The translations under genes were made by a program, and so were the position numbers. The notes beneath the pieces were generated by a model that had not been told where the DNA came from, ran no database searches, and saw nothing but the letters and a program-made list of their open reading frames with translations. A stretch of 64,000 nt of DNA, from the NCBI RefSeq assembly GCF_003335105.1, contig NZ_QFWQ01000003.1:62001-126000 (forward strand), in the 5' to 3' direction. Shown piece by piece: positions 1 through 9,263 of the stretch. Position 1 is the first letter of the stretch. Every line of letters starts with the position of its first letter. Origin of the DNA: Rhodanobacter denitrificans (GTDB taxonomy: Bacteria; Pseudomonadota; Gammaproteobacteria; Xanthomonadales; Rhodanobacteraceae).

Positions 1-479
1 TCGGCGTGACGGAAGCTGAGATAGCTTGAGACGTTCTCGACCAGGAACTCGCGCCCCAGCGCGTCCTGCACCTGCTGCACGCGCGAGACCATCAGGGCCA
101 GGGCTTCCGCGGTATACGGCAGCGGCAGCAGATCGTTCAGATGGATGCCGCCGATCGCGCCCCAGCAGATGTGGTCCGAGACAAGCGCGGGCTGATAGCG
201 GTCGACCAGCCGCCGCAGGCTGGCCAGGTGTGCAACGTCTAACGCATCGGACGAACCCAGTGACAGGCCGACGCCGTGCAGGCTGAGGGGATAGTCGGCG
301 CGGATGCGCTCCAGCGCCGCATGCATCGGACCGCCGGCAGCGAAATAGTTCTCGCTGTGCACTTCGAACCACGGCACCGGCGGCCGCTCCTGCAACACCC
401 GGGCGATGTGCGGCGCGCGCAAGCCGATCCCGGCGGCTGCCGGGATCGGGCGCTGCGCCTGTGGCAGCAGGAAGCTCAT
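1..479 (-). CDS. bufB: MNIO family (DUF692) bufferin maturase BufB, 3' end outside window
   Basis: This is the N-terminal ~159 residues of a DUF692 protein, now called the multinuclear non-heme iron oxidase (MNIO) family; the rest runs off the left edge. Visible family motifs are [25 protein letters not shown] and VENVSSY, which carry His, Asp and Glu metal ligands of the TIM-barrel iron site. The start ATG lies 8 bp after the bufA stop, so the two genes are almost certainly co-transcribed. In characterised systems this enzyme modifies cysteines of the BufA precursor peptide to form copper-binding heterocycles. The partner genes bufC (DUF2063) and bufD (DoxX) would be expected just outside the window, which cannot be checked here. 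The family call is strong; the substrate is inferred from the neighbour. Confidence 0.88.
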   Translation of the reverse strand, partial: MSFLLPQAQRPIPAAAGIGLRAPHIARVLQERPPVPWFEVHSENYFAAGGPMHAALERIRADYPLSLHGVGLSLGSSDALDVAHLASLRRLVDRYQPALVSDHICWGAIGGIHLNDLLPLPYTAEALALMVSRVQQVQDALGREFLVENVSSYLSFRHA

Positions 480-487
480 GGCCTGGA

Positions 488-784
488 TCAGGCCTTGTCC
501 GCCGGGGTGGTGGAACCGCCGTCGATCTTTTCGCACAGGCCGGCCGGCACGGCCACGAACGCATTGGCGTCGCGTGCCTTGCTGTCCTGGCCGGCGCACG
601 AATGCCCCGGCGACTTGCAGTCGTTCTTGTGCGCCGCATTGATGCCGTAGCACTTGGTCATCGCCATGTTGGCCGACTTCATCTCGTTCGCGCCGTTCGG
701 CGCCGGGCTGGCGGTGGCGACCGATGCCACGCCGAGGGCCAGCGCGCCGGCCAGGGCGATTTTGAGCAGGTTGTCGTGGTTCAT
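488..784 (-). CDS. bufA: BufA-type bufferin precursor (DUF2282), secreted Cys-rich peptide
   Basis: A 98-residue precursor with an N-terminal signal peptide (hydrophobic stretch about residues 7-24, cleavage probably after TASA-like VATAS) and a C-terminal core with four cysteines at residues 45, 56, 63 and 84. The core motifs KCYGI, KNDC, GHSCAG and VPAGLCEKI are characteristic of the DUF2282/BufA1 family. I chose the internal ATG at 784 because GGAG sits 7-10 nt upstream and the signal peptide then begins at residue 1; a longer frame opening at 823 would put 13 unlikely residues before it. It is immediately followed by the MNIO gene. Family knowledge: bufferins are ribosomally made, post-translationally modified peptides that sequester copper in the periplasm. 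That role for this copy is inferred. Confidence 0.85.
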   Translation of the reverse strand: MNHDNLLKIALAGALALGVASVATASPAPNGANEMKSANMAMTKCYGINAAHKNDCKSPGHSCAGQDSKARDANAFVAVPAGLCEKIDGGSTTPADKA

Positions 785-924
785 GATGGGTATCTCCGTA
801 AGGTGAGCCGGGGCGTCCGGCACCTCATAGAGCCACCCAGGGGGCCAAAGGATTCATGATTCGTGCGTGCTGCAAGCGGCCCATCGAGTGGCTGCCGGCG
901 CGAGGTGGCCGCCCAGCCGCCTGT

Positions 925-1206
925 TCAGGGACACACCATGACCCCGTGCCAGAACGCGACGTACCCGCGGATCTCCGCCGCTTCCGGCTTGGGCTCCGGG
1001 TAGTACCACGCCGCGGCGGGATTGACCTCGTCGTCGACCACGACATCGAAATAGCTGGCCGTGCCTTTCCAGGGACACACCGAATGCCGGGTGCTGTCGC
1101 GCAGGTGCTCGCGCCTGAGCGACTCCGGCGGAAAATAGTGATTGCCTTCAATCACGATCGTGTGCTCGCTCTCGGCGATCACGCTGCCTTGCCACATCGC
1201 GCGCAT
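925..1206 (-). CDS. DUF427 domain protein
   Basis: A 93-residue protein with the typical DUF427 fold signature: AMWQGSVIAESEHT near the start, YFPPESL, CPWKGTASYFDV and AAWYYPEPKPEA, ending in VAFWHGV. The family is small, widespread and of unproven function, in some annotations called nucleotidyltransferase-like. I chose the ATG at 1206 because GAGGAG lies about 6 nt upstream; a frame start at 1257 has no ribosome site. It sits alone between the bufferin genes and the AraC regulator, all on the minus strand, and nothing in the context indicates its job. Confidence 0.8.
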   Translation of the reverse strand: MRAMWQGSVIAESEHTIVIEGNHYFPPESLRREHLRDSTRHSVCPWKGTASYFDVVVDDEVNPAAAWYYPEPKPEAAEIRGYVAFWHGVMVCP

Positions 1207-1419
1207 GGGTCTCTCCTCGTTGCAGTTGGCTGGAACCGATACTGCCGCCGTTCGCACTCGCCGGCCGGTTTGCCGTCAGTGGTGAAGACGCGCGCGGCAG
1301 CCAGGGCAGGCTCGAAATCCATGGCCACCGATACGGGGGAATGGCCATGAACTTTCCGCTGCCGCGCGACGCCCTCACCCGATAGAGGGACCGGACCGGT
1401 CGAAAGATTCAACGAAGTT

Positions 1420-2274
1420 TCAAAGCGACCGCGAGACACCCGGCGAGTTTCCGTGAAGGCGTTTGAAGGCGCGGCTGAAGGCTGCCTCTGTCGCATAGCC
1501 GGCGATCACCGCCGCTTCGGCCACGCTGACGCCGCGCTCGGCCAGCGCCGACTTCGCCTGTTGCATGCGCAGGCCGGTGACATACCCCATCGGGGTGGCT
1601 CCGGTCGAATGGGCAAATCGCCGGGCGAACGCTGCCCGCGACAGATGCACCCTGTCGGCGAGCATCGCCACCGTCCAGGGTTGCTGCGGATCCCGATGGA
1701 TGGCCAGCAACGCCGGGCCGAGATGCGGATCGAAAATCGCGGTCAGCAGCCCCTGGGCGACCGTACCGGCGGCCAGGCACTGCCGCAGCGCATACATGAA
1801 CAGCGCATCGGAAAGCTTGTCCATCAATGTCATGGCGCCGGGACCGTTCGACTCGGCCTCGGCGACGATCAGCTGCAGCAGGGCCGCCGGAGCGCCGGAA
1901 TCGCCGTCGCCCGGCTGCGGATCGTGCCGAAGCAGCAGCTGCGCCGGCAGCGACGCCAGCAACACTTCCGACAATGGCGAGTCGAACTCGAAGTAGCCGC
2001 ACAGCAGCAGCGTGGGAACCTCACCATCGGCGTCCAGCGAGGCGATCAGGCAATGGTCCAGCGGTCGGTTGAACAGTACCGCGTCGCCGGCCCGGAGCAG
2101 GATGTCGCCGGCACGGCCGTCATGCCGCATCACGCAGCGTCCGGTGGCCACCAGGTGGAACATCGCCTTGCGCTCGTATTCGCCATCGACCACCCACTGC
2201 CCGCAATGCGTGGTCCGATGGAACACGCGCGTCTGCAGGCGGAGGTGCCGCATCAATTCACTCAGTTCGTCCAC
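1420..2274 (-). CDS. AraC family transcriptional regulator with N-terminal cupin domain
   Basis: A 284-residue regulator. Residues ~1-150 form the cupin-type sensing half (HLVATGRCVMRHDG, GDILLRAGDAVLF), and the C-terminal ~100 residues carry two helix-turn-helix units, with VAMLADRVHLSRAAFARRF and VAEAAVIAGYATEAAFSRAF as the recognition regions. The start is a GTG with GGAG 5 nt upstream. It is divergent from the carboxymuconolactone-decarboxylase-like gene at 2415, with 140 bp between them, the usual arrangement for an AraC regulator and its target. The inducer is not predictable. This cupin_6/AraC type often controls small oxidoreductases and stress genes in proteobacteria. Confidence 0.85.
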   Translation of the reverse strand: MDELSELMRHLRLQTRVFHRTTHCGQWVVDGEYERKAMFHLVATGRCVMRHDGRAGDILLRAGDAVLFNRPLDHCLIASLDADGEVPTLLLCGYFEFDSPLSEVLLASLPAQLLLRHDPQPGDGDSGAPAALLQLIVAEAESNGPGAMTLMDKLSDALFMYALRQCLAAGTVAQGLLTAIFDPHLGPALLAIHRDPQQPWTVAMLADRVHLSRAAFARRFAHSTGATPMGYVTGLRMQQAKSALAERGVSVAEAAVIAGYATEAAFSRAFKRLHGNSPGVSRSL

Positions 2275-2414
2275 GACGGCTCCAGATCAAGACGCGGAGA
2301 CAAGCATGCGCGCGTTGCGGACATGGTTGCGTTCGCAGTCGAGGGCCAAAGTATGCCCATGACCGGTTCGTCATTCGACCGGTCGCCCGCCAATCCATCA
2401 GAGGAACATCAGCC

Positions 2415-2972
2415 ATGAGCGAATTTACCCTGCAGAATCCCGACTCCGCCCCGGAAGCAGCACGCGCCCTGCTGCGGGGCGCACGCGACAAGATGGGCTT
2501 CGTGCCCAACCTGTATGCCAACCTCGCCAACGCCCCGGCGGCGCTGGAAGCCTACTTCGGCCTTTCCGCGCAGTTCGACAAGACCTCGTTCAACCCGGTG
2601 GAGCGCCAGGTGGTACTGCTGGCCGCCAGCGTGGAAAACGGATGTGAATTCTGCGTCGCCGCCCATTCGATGATCGCCCGCAAGGTGGCCAAGGCTCCGG
2701 ATGCCGTCGTCGACGCGTTGCGCAACCGCACCACCCTGCCCGACGTCCGGCTCGAAGCCCTGGCCACGTTCACCCGCCACATGGTGAAGGAGCGCGGCTG
2801 GGTGGCCGGAGCGCCGCTGCAGGCCTTCCTCAAGGCCGGCTTCACCCACCAGCAGGCGTTGGAAGTCGTGCTGGGCGTCGCCATGAAGACTCTCAGCAAC
2901 TACGCCAACCACCTGACCGAAACCCGGACCAACGCCGAGTTTTCCAGCGAGGCATGGCACCGTCCGACATGA
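2415..2972 (+). CDS. Carboxymuconolactone decarboxylase / AhpD-like protein
   Basis: A 185-residue all-helical protein of the CMD/AhpD superfamily. The redox motif is visible as CEFC (C77, C80) followed by H84 in NGCEFCVAAHS, the pattern of AhpD-type peroxidase-linked proteins rather than true decarboxylases. The N-terminal region DKMGFVPNLYANLANAP is typical of the uncharacterised 'peroxidase-related' branch. AGAGGAAC lies about 9 nt before the ATG. It is transcribed away from the AraC gene and is the probable target of that regulator. Expected role: thiol-dependent peroxide or electrophile detoxification in the cytoplasm; the substrate is unknown. Confidence 0.85.
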   Translation: MSEFTLQNPDSAPEAARALLRGARDKMGFVPNLYANLANAPAALEAYFGLSAQFDKTSFNPVERQVVLLAASVENGCEFCVAAHSMIARKVAKAPDAVVDALRNRTTLPDVRLEALATFTRHMVKERGWVAGAPLQAFLKAGFTHQQALEVVLGVAMKTLSNYANHLTETRTNAEFSSEAWHRPT

Positions 2973-3271
2973 TGCCGCGGGATCACGCCGACGTCCCGGG
3001 ATTCGGGTCCATTCACAAGCCCGGCCACCCTTTCGTCCGACACGCGGATACCGGGCAAGTGATACTGCCCCGCGGTTGACAGCCGACGCCATGGACATTC
3101 TCATGCAGGCACCTGGCAGGACGATCGGGCACCGCGGCCTTGCGCGGCAGCAGGGTCGTTTGCCGGGCGGCATTCGACGCGGGAAATGAAGCGTTCCTGG
3201 TGCATCATGGCCAGCCTTCACCACCTGCAGCCGGGTTCTGTTCCATGCCGGCTTGCCGGAAAGACCATGAC

Positions 3272-3517
3272 ATGATGACGCTGCGCCAAATCCCGAGGGT
3301 GGTGCTCCACCCTCCCCATCTGAAACGGACCTGCCTGGTGGCGCTGCTGGTGGGCGTGTGGCTGAGCGCGTTCAACCTCGGCGACCAGTTGCTGGCCGGA
3401 CCATGGAACGCACAGTTGGCGATCAGGATCGCCATGAATCTGCTGACCCCGTTCACGGTCGCCAATCTCGGCCTGATATCCCGCCAGACCGGAGCGGAAC
3501 CGGACAAGCCTGGATGA
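3272..3517 (+). CDS. Small NrtS-like two-helix membrane protein
   Basis: An 81-residue protein with two predicted membrane helices (about residues 20-38 and 50-72). The pattern VALLVGVWLSAFNLGDQLL followed by RIAMNLLTPFTVANLG resembles the NrtS family, short proteins annotated as nitrate/nitrite transport components. The start ATG at 3272 follows GGAAAG by 8 nt; the longer frame upstream has no membrane or protein-like character. It precedes the sterol-desaturase gene by 44 bp in the same direction. The family match is by eye only, and the transport function for such a short protein is not well established. Confidence 0.6.
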   Translation: MMTLRQIPRVVLHPPHLKRTCLVALLVGVWLSAFNLGDQLLAGPWNAQLAIRIAMNLLTPFTVANLGLISRQTGAEPDKPG

Positions 3518-3561
3518 TGTCCTCGACGATCGATCAGGCTTCCTGACCAGGGCACCCGACG

Positions 3562-4422
3562 ATGGCCCCGTTTCTGCTCGCCCACGAACCCGCGATCCGG
3601 CTCGGTGCCTTCGCCGGCATCTTCGCCGTGATGGCGCTGTGGGAAACGCTGGCGCCCAGGCGGCGTCAGGCGATCGGTAGATGGCGGCGCTGGCCCGGCA
3701 ATCTCGGCATCGTCGTGCTCAATAGCGTGCTGGTGCGGTTGCTCTTTCCCACCGCCGCCGTCGGCGTGGCGCTATTCGCCGAGACCCATGGATGGGGGCT
3801 GCTGCATGTGCTGAAAGCACCCAACTGGCTGGCGTTTGGCGCATCGGTGCTCCTGCTCGACCTTGCCATCTACCTGCAGCACGTGTTGTTCCACGCGGTG
3901 CCGGGCTTGTGGCGGCTGCACCGGATGCATCACACCGACCTCGAATTCGATCTGACCACCGGCGCACGCTTCCATCCGCTGGAGATCCTGCTGTCGCTCG
4001 GCATCAAGCTGGGCGTCATCGTGGCCTTGGGCGCGCCCGCGACTGCCGTGCTGGTTTTCGAGGTACTGCTGAACGCCACTTCGATGTTCAACCACGGCAA
4101 TGTCCGCTTGCCGGTGCCACTGGATCGTCTGCTGCGCCGATTCCTCGTCACGCCGGACATGCATCGCGTGCATCACTCCTGGCATCCGGACGAGACCAAC
4201 TCCAACTTCGGCTTCAACCTGCCCTGGTGGGATCGCCTGTTTGGCACCTATCGTGCGCAGCCGCGCGACGGCCACCTCGACATGACCCTCGGCATCAACC
4301 AGTTCCGCGACCCGCGCGAGCTGCGCCTGGACCTGATGCTGTGGCAGCCGTTTCGCGGATCGACGGAGAGCTATCCGATCAATGCCCGGCCGGAGCGCAC
4401 CGATGATGCGCGCATGCCGTGA
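3562..4422 (+). CDS. Sterol desaturase / fatty acid hydroxylase family protein
   Basis: A 286-residue integral membrane di-iron enzyme. The three histidine clusters are visible: QHVLFH, HRMHH and HRVHHSWHPDETNSNFGF, with NHGNVRLP between the second and third. Hydrophobic segments occur at about residues 12-30, 50-70 and 85-105 and around 145-170. The ending NLPWWDRLFGTY is the usual family signature. Members hydroxylate or desaturate lipids; the substrate here cannot be told. The gene follows the NrtS-like gene and converges on merA, with only 12 bp between the stops. Confidence 0.87.
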   Translation: MAPFLLAHEPAIRLGAFAGIFAVMALWETLAPRRRQAIGRWRRWPGNLGIVVLNSVLVRLLFPTAAVGVALFAETHGWGLLHVLKAPNWLAFGASVLLLDLAIYLQHVLFHAVPGLWRLHRMHHTDLEFDLTTGARFHPLEILLSLGIKLGVIVALGAPATAVLVFEVLLNATSMFNHGNVRLPVPLDRLLRRFLVTPDMHRVHHSWHPDETNSNFGFNLPWWDRLFGTYRAQPRDGHLDMTLGINQFRDPRELRLDLMLWQPFRGSTESYPINARPERTDDARMP

Positions 4423-4434
4423 GCGACACCGTGC

Positions 4435-6099
<1,665 letters not shown>

Positions 6100-6155
6100 T
6101 TATCGTCCAGGTGCGACCATGCCGCACCGGTCACTCTCTCCGCACCACCCATCTC

Positions 6156-6431
6156 TTATTTGCCAACCGTGGACGGATAACCCGCACTGGCCGTGGCCAT
6201 GGTCAGTTTCAGCGCGCTGGTCTTGCTGTCGTCGAAGGTGACGATGGCCTCGCGCCTGTCGAGGACCACGTCGATCCGGCTCACACCATCGACTTCGGAA
6301 AGCGCTTTCTTCACCGTGATCGGGCAGGCAGCGCAGGTCATCCCCGGTACCGACAGCGTGACGGTCCGGGTGGCGGCCCAGGCAGGGGCAGCGACGACAG
6401 CGAGTGCGAGAACGGCAACCAGCTTTTTCAT
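6156..6431 (-). CDS. merP: Periplasmic mercury-binding protein MerP
   Basis: A 91-residue exported protein: Sec signal peptide over residues 1-19 (ending APAWA) and one HMA domain with GMTCAACP (C33, C36) that binds Hg(II) in the periplasm and delivers it to MerT. Length and motif match classical MerP. GGAG is 6 nt before the ATG. It lies 13 bp after merT and 68 bp before merA, all on the minus strand. Confidence 0.96.
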   Translation of the reverse strand: MKKLVAVLALAVVAAPAWAATRTVTLSVPGMTCAACPITVKKALSEVDGVSRIDVVLDRREAIVTFDDSKTSALKLTMATASAGYPSTVGK

Positions 6432-6444
6432 GACGAACTCCAGA

Positions 6445-6795
6445 TCAGTAGAACAAGGGAAGCACGTAGGGAAATCCGAGCGCGACCAGGACGAGCGCGG
6501 CCACGATCCAGAAGATGAGTTTGTAGGTGGTCCGAACCTGCGGTATCGCGCAGACCTCGCCCGGCTGGCAGGCAGTTACCGGACGAAAGATGCGTCGCCA
6601 GGCAAAGAACATCGCGACCAACGCCAGCCCGATGAACCACGGACGGTAGGGTTCCAGCACGGTCAGGTTGCCGATCCATGCACCGGAAAACCCGAGGGTG
6701 ACCAGCAGCAATGGCCCCAGGCAGCAGGTGGACGCCAGGATCGCGGCCAGGCCACCGGCGGCCAGCACGCCACCGGGTTTCTTTGATGCAGACAT
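6445..6795 (-). CDS. merT: Mercuric ion transporter MerT
   Basis: A 116-residue inner-membrane protein with three transmembrane helices (about residues 11-31, 45-65 and 92-112). The cysteine pair C24-C25 (ASTCCLG) in the first helix and the pair C76/C82 (TACQPGEVC) on the cytoplasmic loop are the mercury relay of MerT. ATG at 6795 follows GGAG by 6 nt; an in-frame ATG at 6813 lacks a ribosome site. First gene of the mer operon, read from the promoter at 6843-6873. Confidence 0.96.
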   Translation of the reverse strand: MSASKKPGGVLAAGGLAAILASTCCLGPLLLVTLGFSGAWIGNLTVLEPYRPWFIGLALVAMFFAWRRIFRPVTACQPGEVCAIPQVRTTYKLIFWIVAALVLVALGFPYVLPLFY

Positions 6796-6842
6796 GAGTG
6801 GCTCCGTTTCCATTGCGACGACCCGATTCACCGTACAGGGAC

Positions 6843-6873
6843 AGCGTAAGGACGTACCTAAGTACGGAGTCAA
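6843..6873 (-). promoter_or_regulatory. MerR-type promoter/operator for merTPA
   Basis: On the minus strand, -35 TTGACT (6873-6868) and -10 TACGCT (6848-6843) are separated by exactly 19 bp, the overlong spacer that MerR must untwist. The spacer holds the dyad CCGTAC-ttag-GTACG. The arrangement matches the Tn21/Tn501 mer promoter. A transcript from here would start near 6836 and leave a ~40-nt leader before merT. Confidence 0.85.
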
Positions 6874-6991
6874 GCCGCCATGCGCGGGGGCACCTGGCCG
6901 GTACCGTGACGGGTGCCGTGGCGCAGCGAGGGCGACGCCGCCGGGATAACGCCCGCCACGGACAAGCCCTCGATCATCGCCATGCGGTGCT

Positions 6992-7022
6992 AACCTGCTT
7001 CCGTAGTCCTGTACGGAATCAA
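6992..7022 (-). promoter_or_regulatory. Second mer-type operator next to merR
   Basis: A second mer-like site, also pointing toward merT: -35 TTGATT (7022-7017), a 19-bp spacer, then a weak -10 region (CAGGTT, 6997-6992). The spacer region contains the dyad TTCCGTA-caggac-TACGGAA (7018-6999), whose 7-bp arms are perfect and better than those of the first site. It ends 5 bp before the merR start codon, so bound MerR should also repress merR. Confidence 0.7.
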
Positions 7023-7027
7023 GCACC

Positions 7028-7429
7028 ATGATGAACAGCCAGAAAGGCCTGACCATCGGTGCCTTTGCCAAGGCGTCCGGGGTCAATGTCGAGACCGTCC
7101 GGTTCTATCAGCGACGGGGCCTGCTGTCCGAACCGGACAAACCTTACGGTGGCATCCGTCGTTATGACGAGGTGGATGTCGCGCGCGTGCGGTTCGTGAA
7201 ATCTGCCCAGCGACTGGGCTTCAGTCTGGACGAGATCGCCGAATTGCTGCAGCTGGAGGACGGCACGCATTGCAGCGAGGCGAGTGTGCTGGCCGAACAC
7301 AAGCTCAAGGACGTGCGCGAGAAACTGGCGGACCTGAAGCGCATGGAACGGACCCTGTCCCAGCTGGTCCACGCCTGCCACAGCAAGCCCGGCCATGTGT
7401 CCTGTCCGCTGATCGCGGCCCTGCGCTGA
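7028..7429 (+). CDS. merR: Mercury-responsive regulator MerR
   Basis: A 133-residue MerR. The N-terminal winged helix ([20 protein letters not shown]) and the long dimer helix are followed by the three Hg-binding cysteines C82, C117 and C126, the same positions as in Tn501 MerR. It represses merTPA without Hg(II) and activates it by promoter distortion when Hg is bound. It is divergent from merT with 232 bp between the genes, longer than in the classical transposons and containing two operator-like sites. Only a weak GGA lies before the ATG. Confidence 0.96.
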   Translation: MMNSQKGLTIGAFAKASGVNVETVRFYQRRGLLSEPDKPYGGIRRYDEVDVARVRFVKSAQRLGFSLDEIAELLQLEDGTHCSEASVLAEHKLKDVREKLADLKRMERTLSQLVHACHSKPGHVSCPLIAALR

Positions 7430-8030
7430 GAGGAGTGCCGCACGTCAAACCGGAACACCATCCCGGGACTGCCACCCGGTCCAGAATCGACCGACCACGG
7501 CGGGCAGTTCCAGGGGCCACGTGCGACATGATCATTAAATAGTTCCGGCGCACGCCCGGACGCGTGCCAGATGGTCGTTGCAGACCTCCCGTGTGCGGAA
7601 CTGGGATGCGTTGGTGGCCACATGTTGAAGCTCAGCGCAATCCGATTGAGGTCATCCTGGCTGTAGACCGACGGATCGCTGCCGTTGGGCCGTTTCGTGT
7701 ACGAACGCCACGGCATACCTTTCAGCTCGTGATTGGCATGGCGAAAGCCACGACAACAAGGCAGCCTGGGTGCCGGATGCGTGGATTGAGCCACGCGCTC
7801 CCCACCTTCGCTGGCTGCAATCTCGACGCCGAGCTTCGGCATGTGCAATGCCCAGCTCTGGATAGATCTGCGGAGCGGGCGGCGGACTCGATGCCGCTGC
7901 TTCGCACCCGCCAGCCGGCTGCCCCAGAGCGTTCCTCATCATGCGCCGGGTCGTCTGGCCGGAAGCCTCTGGTTTGTTGACGCCTCAAATAAGAATGAGT
8001 AGCATTTACTAAACCCGAGGAAATCCACGA
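7430..8030 (+). other. 601-bp stretch with no convincing gene
   Basis: No frame here looks like a known protein and none has a ribosome site. On the minus strand a frame over about 7640-7850 reads as protein-like (MPWRSYTKRP, SVYSQDDLNRIALSF) but has no recognisable start or family, so it may be a decayed coding fragment. The last 50 bp are the AT-rich control region of the cupredoxin gene. Confidence 0.5.
7988..8006 (+). promoter_or_regulatory. Candidate Fur box before the cupredoxin gene
   Basis: AATAAGAATGAGTAGCATT lies in an AT-rich island and agrees at 15 of 19 positions with the palindrome AATGAGAATGATTCTCATT, a common gammaproteobacterial Fur-box form. It ends 24 bp before the ATG, between the likely promoter and the GAGG ribosome site. 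Iron control is inferred. Confidence 0.5.
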
Positions 8031-8363
8031 ATGAAGCGCCTGTTGATGTTGGCCGCCGTCGCCCTGCTGACGGCCGCCGGAACCGCTGCGGCCAGCGACG
8101 TGCCGGAATACACGCTGGTCATCAAGAACCACCGCTACCAGCCGAGCGAGATCAGGATGCCGGCCAATACCAAGGTGCGCATCGTGGTGCACAACCAGGA
8201 TCCGACGCCCGAGGAATTCGAGAGTACGGATTTCAATCGCGAGAAGCTGGTATTGCCCAACAGCAGTGCCACGGTTTACGTCGGTCCCCTCCGAGCAGGC
8301 ACCTATGGCTTCTTCGGCGACTTCCACCAGGATACGGCCTTGGGCCGCCTGATCGTGGAATAG
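8031..8363 (+). CDS. Periplasmic cupredoxin-domain protein
   Basis: A 110-residue exported protein: signal peptide over residues 1-22 (ending GTAAA), then a small beta-sandwich of the Cupredoxin_1 type (YTLVIKNHRYQPSEIRMPANTKVRI, PEEFES, GTYGFFGDFHQD). The canonical blue-copper Cys ligand is absent, as in the EfeO/P19-like and FTR1-associated cupredoxins; the acidic and His residues (PEEFES, DFH) may bind metal instead. GAGG lies 10 nt before the ATG. Relatives are typically found with an FTR1 iron permease and an outer-membrane protein; the latter follows here at 8514, and FTR1 is missing. A role in periplasmic iron or copper supply is inferred. Confidence 0.8.
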   Translation: MKRLLMLAAVALLTAAGTAAASDVPEYTLVIKNHRYQPSEIRMPANTKVRIVVHNQDPTPEEFESTDFNREKLVLPNSSATVYVGPLRAGTYGFFGDFHQDTALGRLIVE

Positions 8364-8513
8364 GATCTACCAACGGACCGGCCTGCCATCGCCGCCGGTT
8401 CGCCATGGCGCTGTCCGCTTCACCTCAGTATCCAAACAATCCCGCACCGCCGTGACGCCCGGAACTTCGCGGCGCAGGCGGCTGCGTGACTCGATGCTCC
8501 CCAAGGACTTTCC

Positions 8514-9263
8514 ATGCAAGCGAATCGCTCAATCCCCCTTTATTCCCAACGCCTTTTGCAGGCGGCTCTCGGCCTGGCCCTGCTGGGATGCGCCAGCCTC
8601 GTGCACGCGGACGATTTCATCGTCTACTCGCCGCACGTGATTCCCACCCAGACCGAGATCGAACTGCGTGGCTACGGCTTCAGCGACGGTCGCGCCGATA
8701 TCAACGGAGAGCGGGCAGCCGAGCTCTCCGTCGCGCATGCATTCACCAGTTGGTGGAAACCCGAAATCTACGTAGCCGAATACAAGAAGGAACCTGGAGG
8801 ACAGGGGAAGCTGGTGGGCTACGAGTTCGAGAATACGTTCCAGTTCACCGAGCCAGGGCGCTACTGGGCCGACGTTGGTCTGCTCGCCTCCTATGGGCAT
8901 CCCAAGGGCGGCGGCCCCGGTGAACTCGAATTTGGCCCCTTGATCGAGAAGACGGCCGGCCGCTTCGATCATCGCGTCAACCTGATCTGGGAACGCCATA
9001 TCGGCAGTGGCGCATCGCATGCCACCGAATTCCGCTACAGCTACGCGGGCACCTACGCATTGACGTCAGCCTTCCGGCCAGGCATCGAGGCGTACGGCCG
9101 GCCGGACGACAACTCCTACCAGGCCGGCCCCGTGGCCACCGGGGAATGGCACGTGCCGGGCACGCATGGCAATGTGGAGTACCGCATCGGACTGCTCCTG
9201 GGCATCAATCCCGCCGCTCCGCGGCGCACCCTGCTGGCCCAGGTCGAGTACGAATTCTTCTGA
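8514..9263 (+). CDS. Exported outer-membrane-type protein, uncharacterised
   Basis: A 249-residue protein with a signal peptide (hydrophobic residues 12-28, cleavage near VHADD). The mature part alternates polar and aromatic residues in beta-strand fashion (FTSWWKPEIYVAEYKKE, NLIWERHIGSG, TEFRYSYAGTYAL) and ends in VEYEFF, a C-terminal aromatic consistent with insertion by the BAM machinery. I do not recognise a named family with certainty; similar proteins sit beside cupredoxin/FTR1 genes. AAGGA is 7 nt before the ATG. It lies 150 bp after the cupredoxin gene and is probably co-regulated with it. Confidence 0.7.
   Translation: MQANRSIPLYSQRLLQAALGLALLGCASLVHADDFIVYSPHVIPTQTEIELRGYGFSDGRADINGERAAELSVAHAFTSWWKPEIYVAEYKKEPGGQGKLVGYEFENTFQFTEPGRYWADVGLLASYGHPKGGGPGELEFGPLIEKTAGRFDHRVNLIWERHIGSGASHATEFRYSYAGTYALTSAFRPGIEAYGRPDDNSYQAGPVATGEWHVPGTHGNVEYRIGLLLGINPAAPRRTLLAQVEYEFF

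Noticed and set aside
6445-7086. Longer MerT frame reaching past the mer promoter
   Set aside because: It would run through the operator and oppose merR; the membrane protein and its GGAG site begin at 6795.
7722-8327. Minus-strand frame through the cupredoxin gene
   Set aside because: It is the shadow of a clear signal-peptide protein with Fur-like box and ribosome site on the plus strand.
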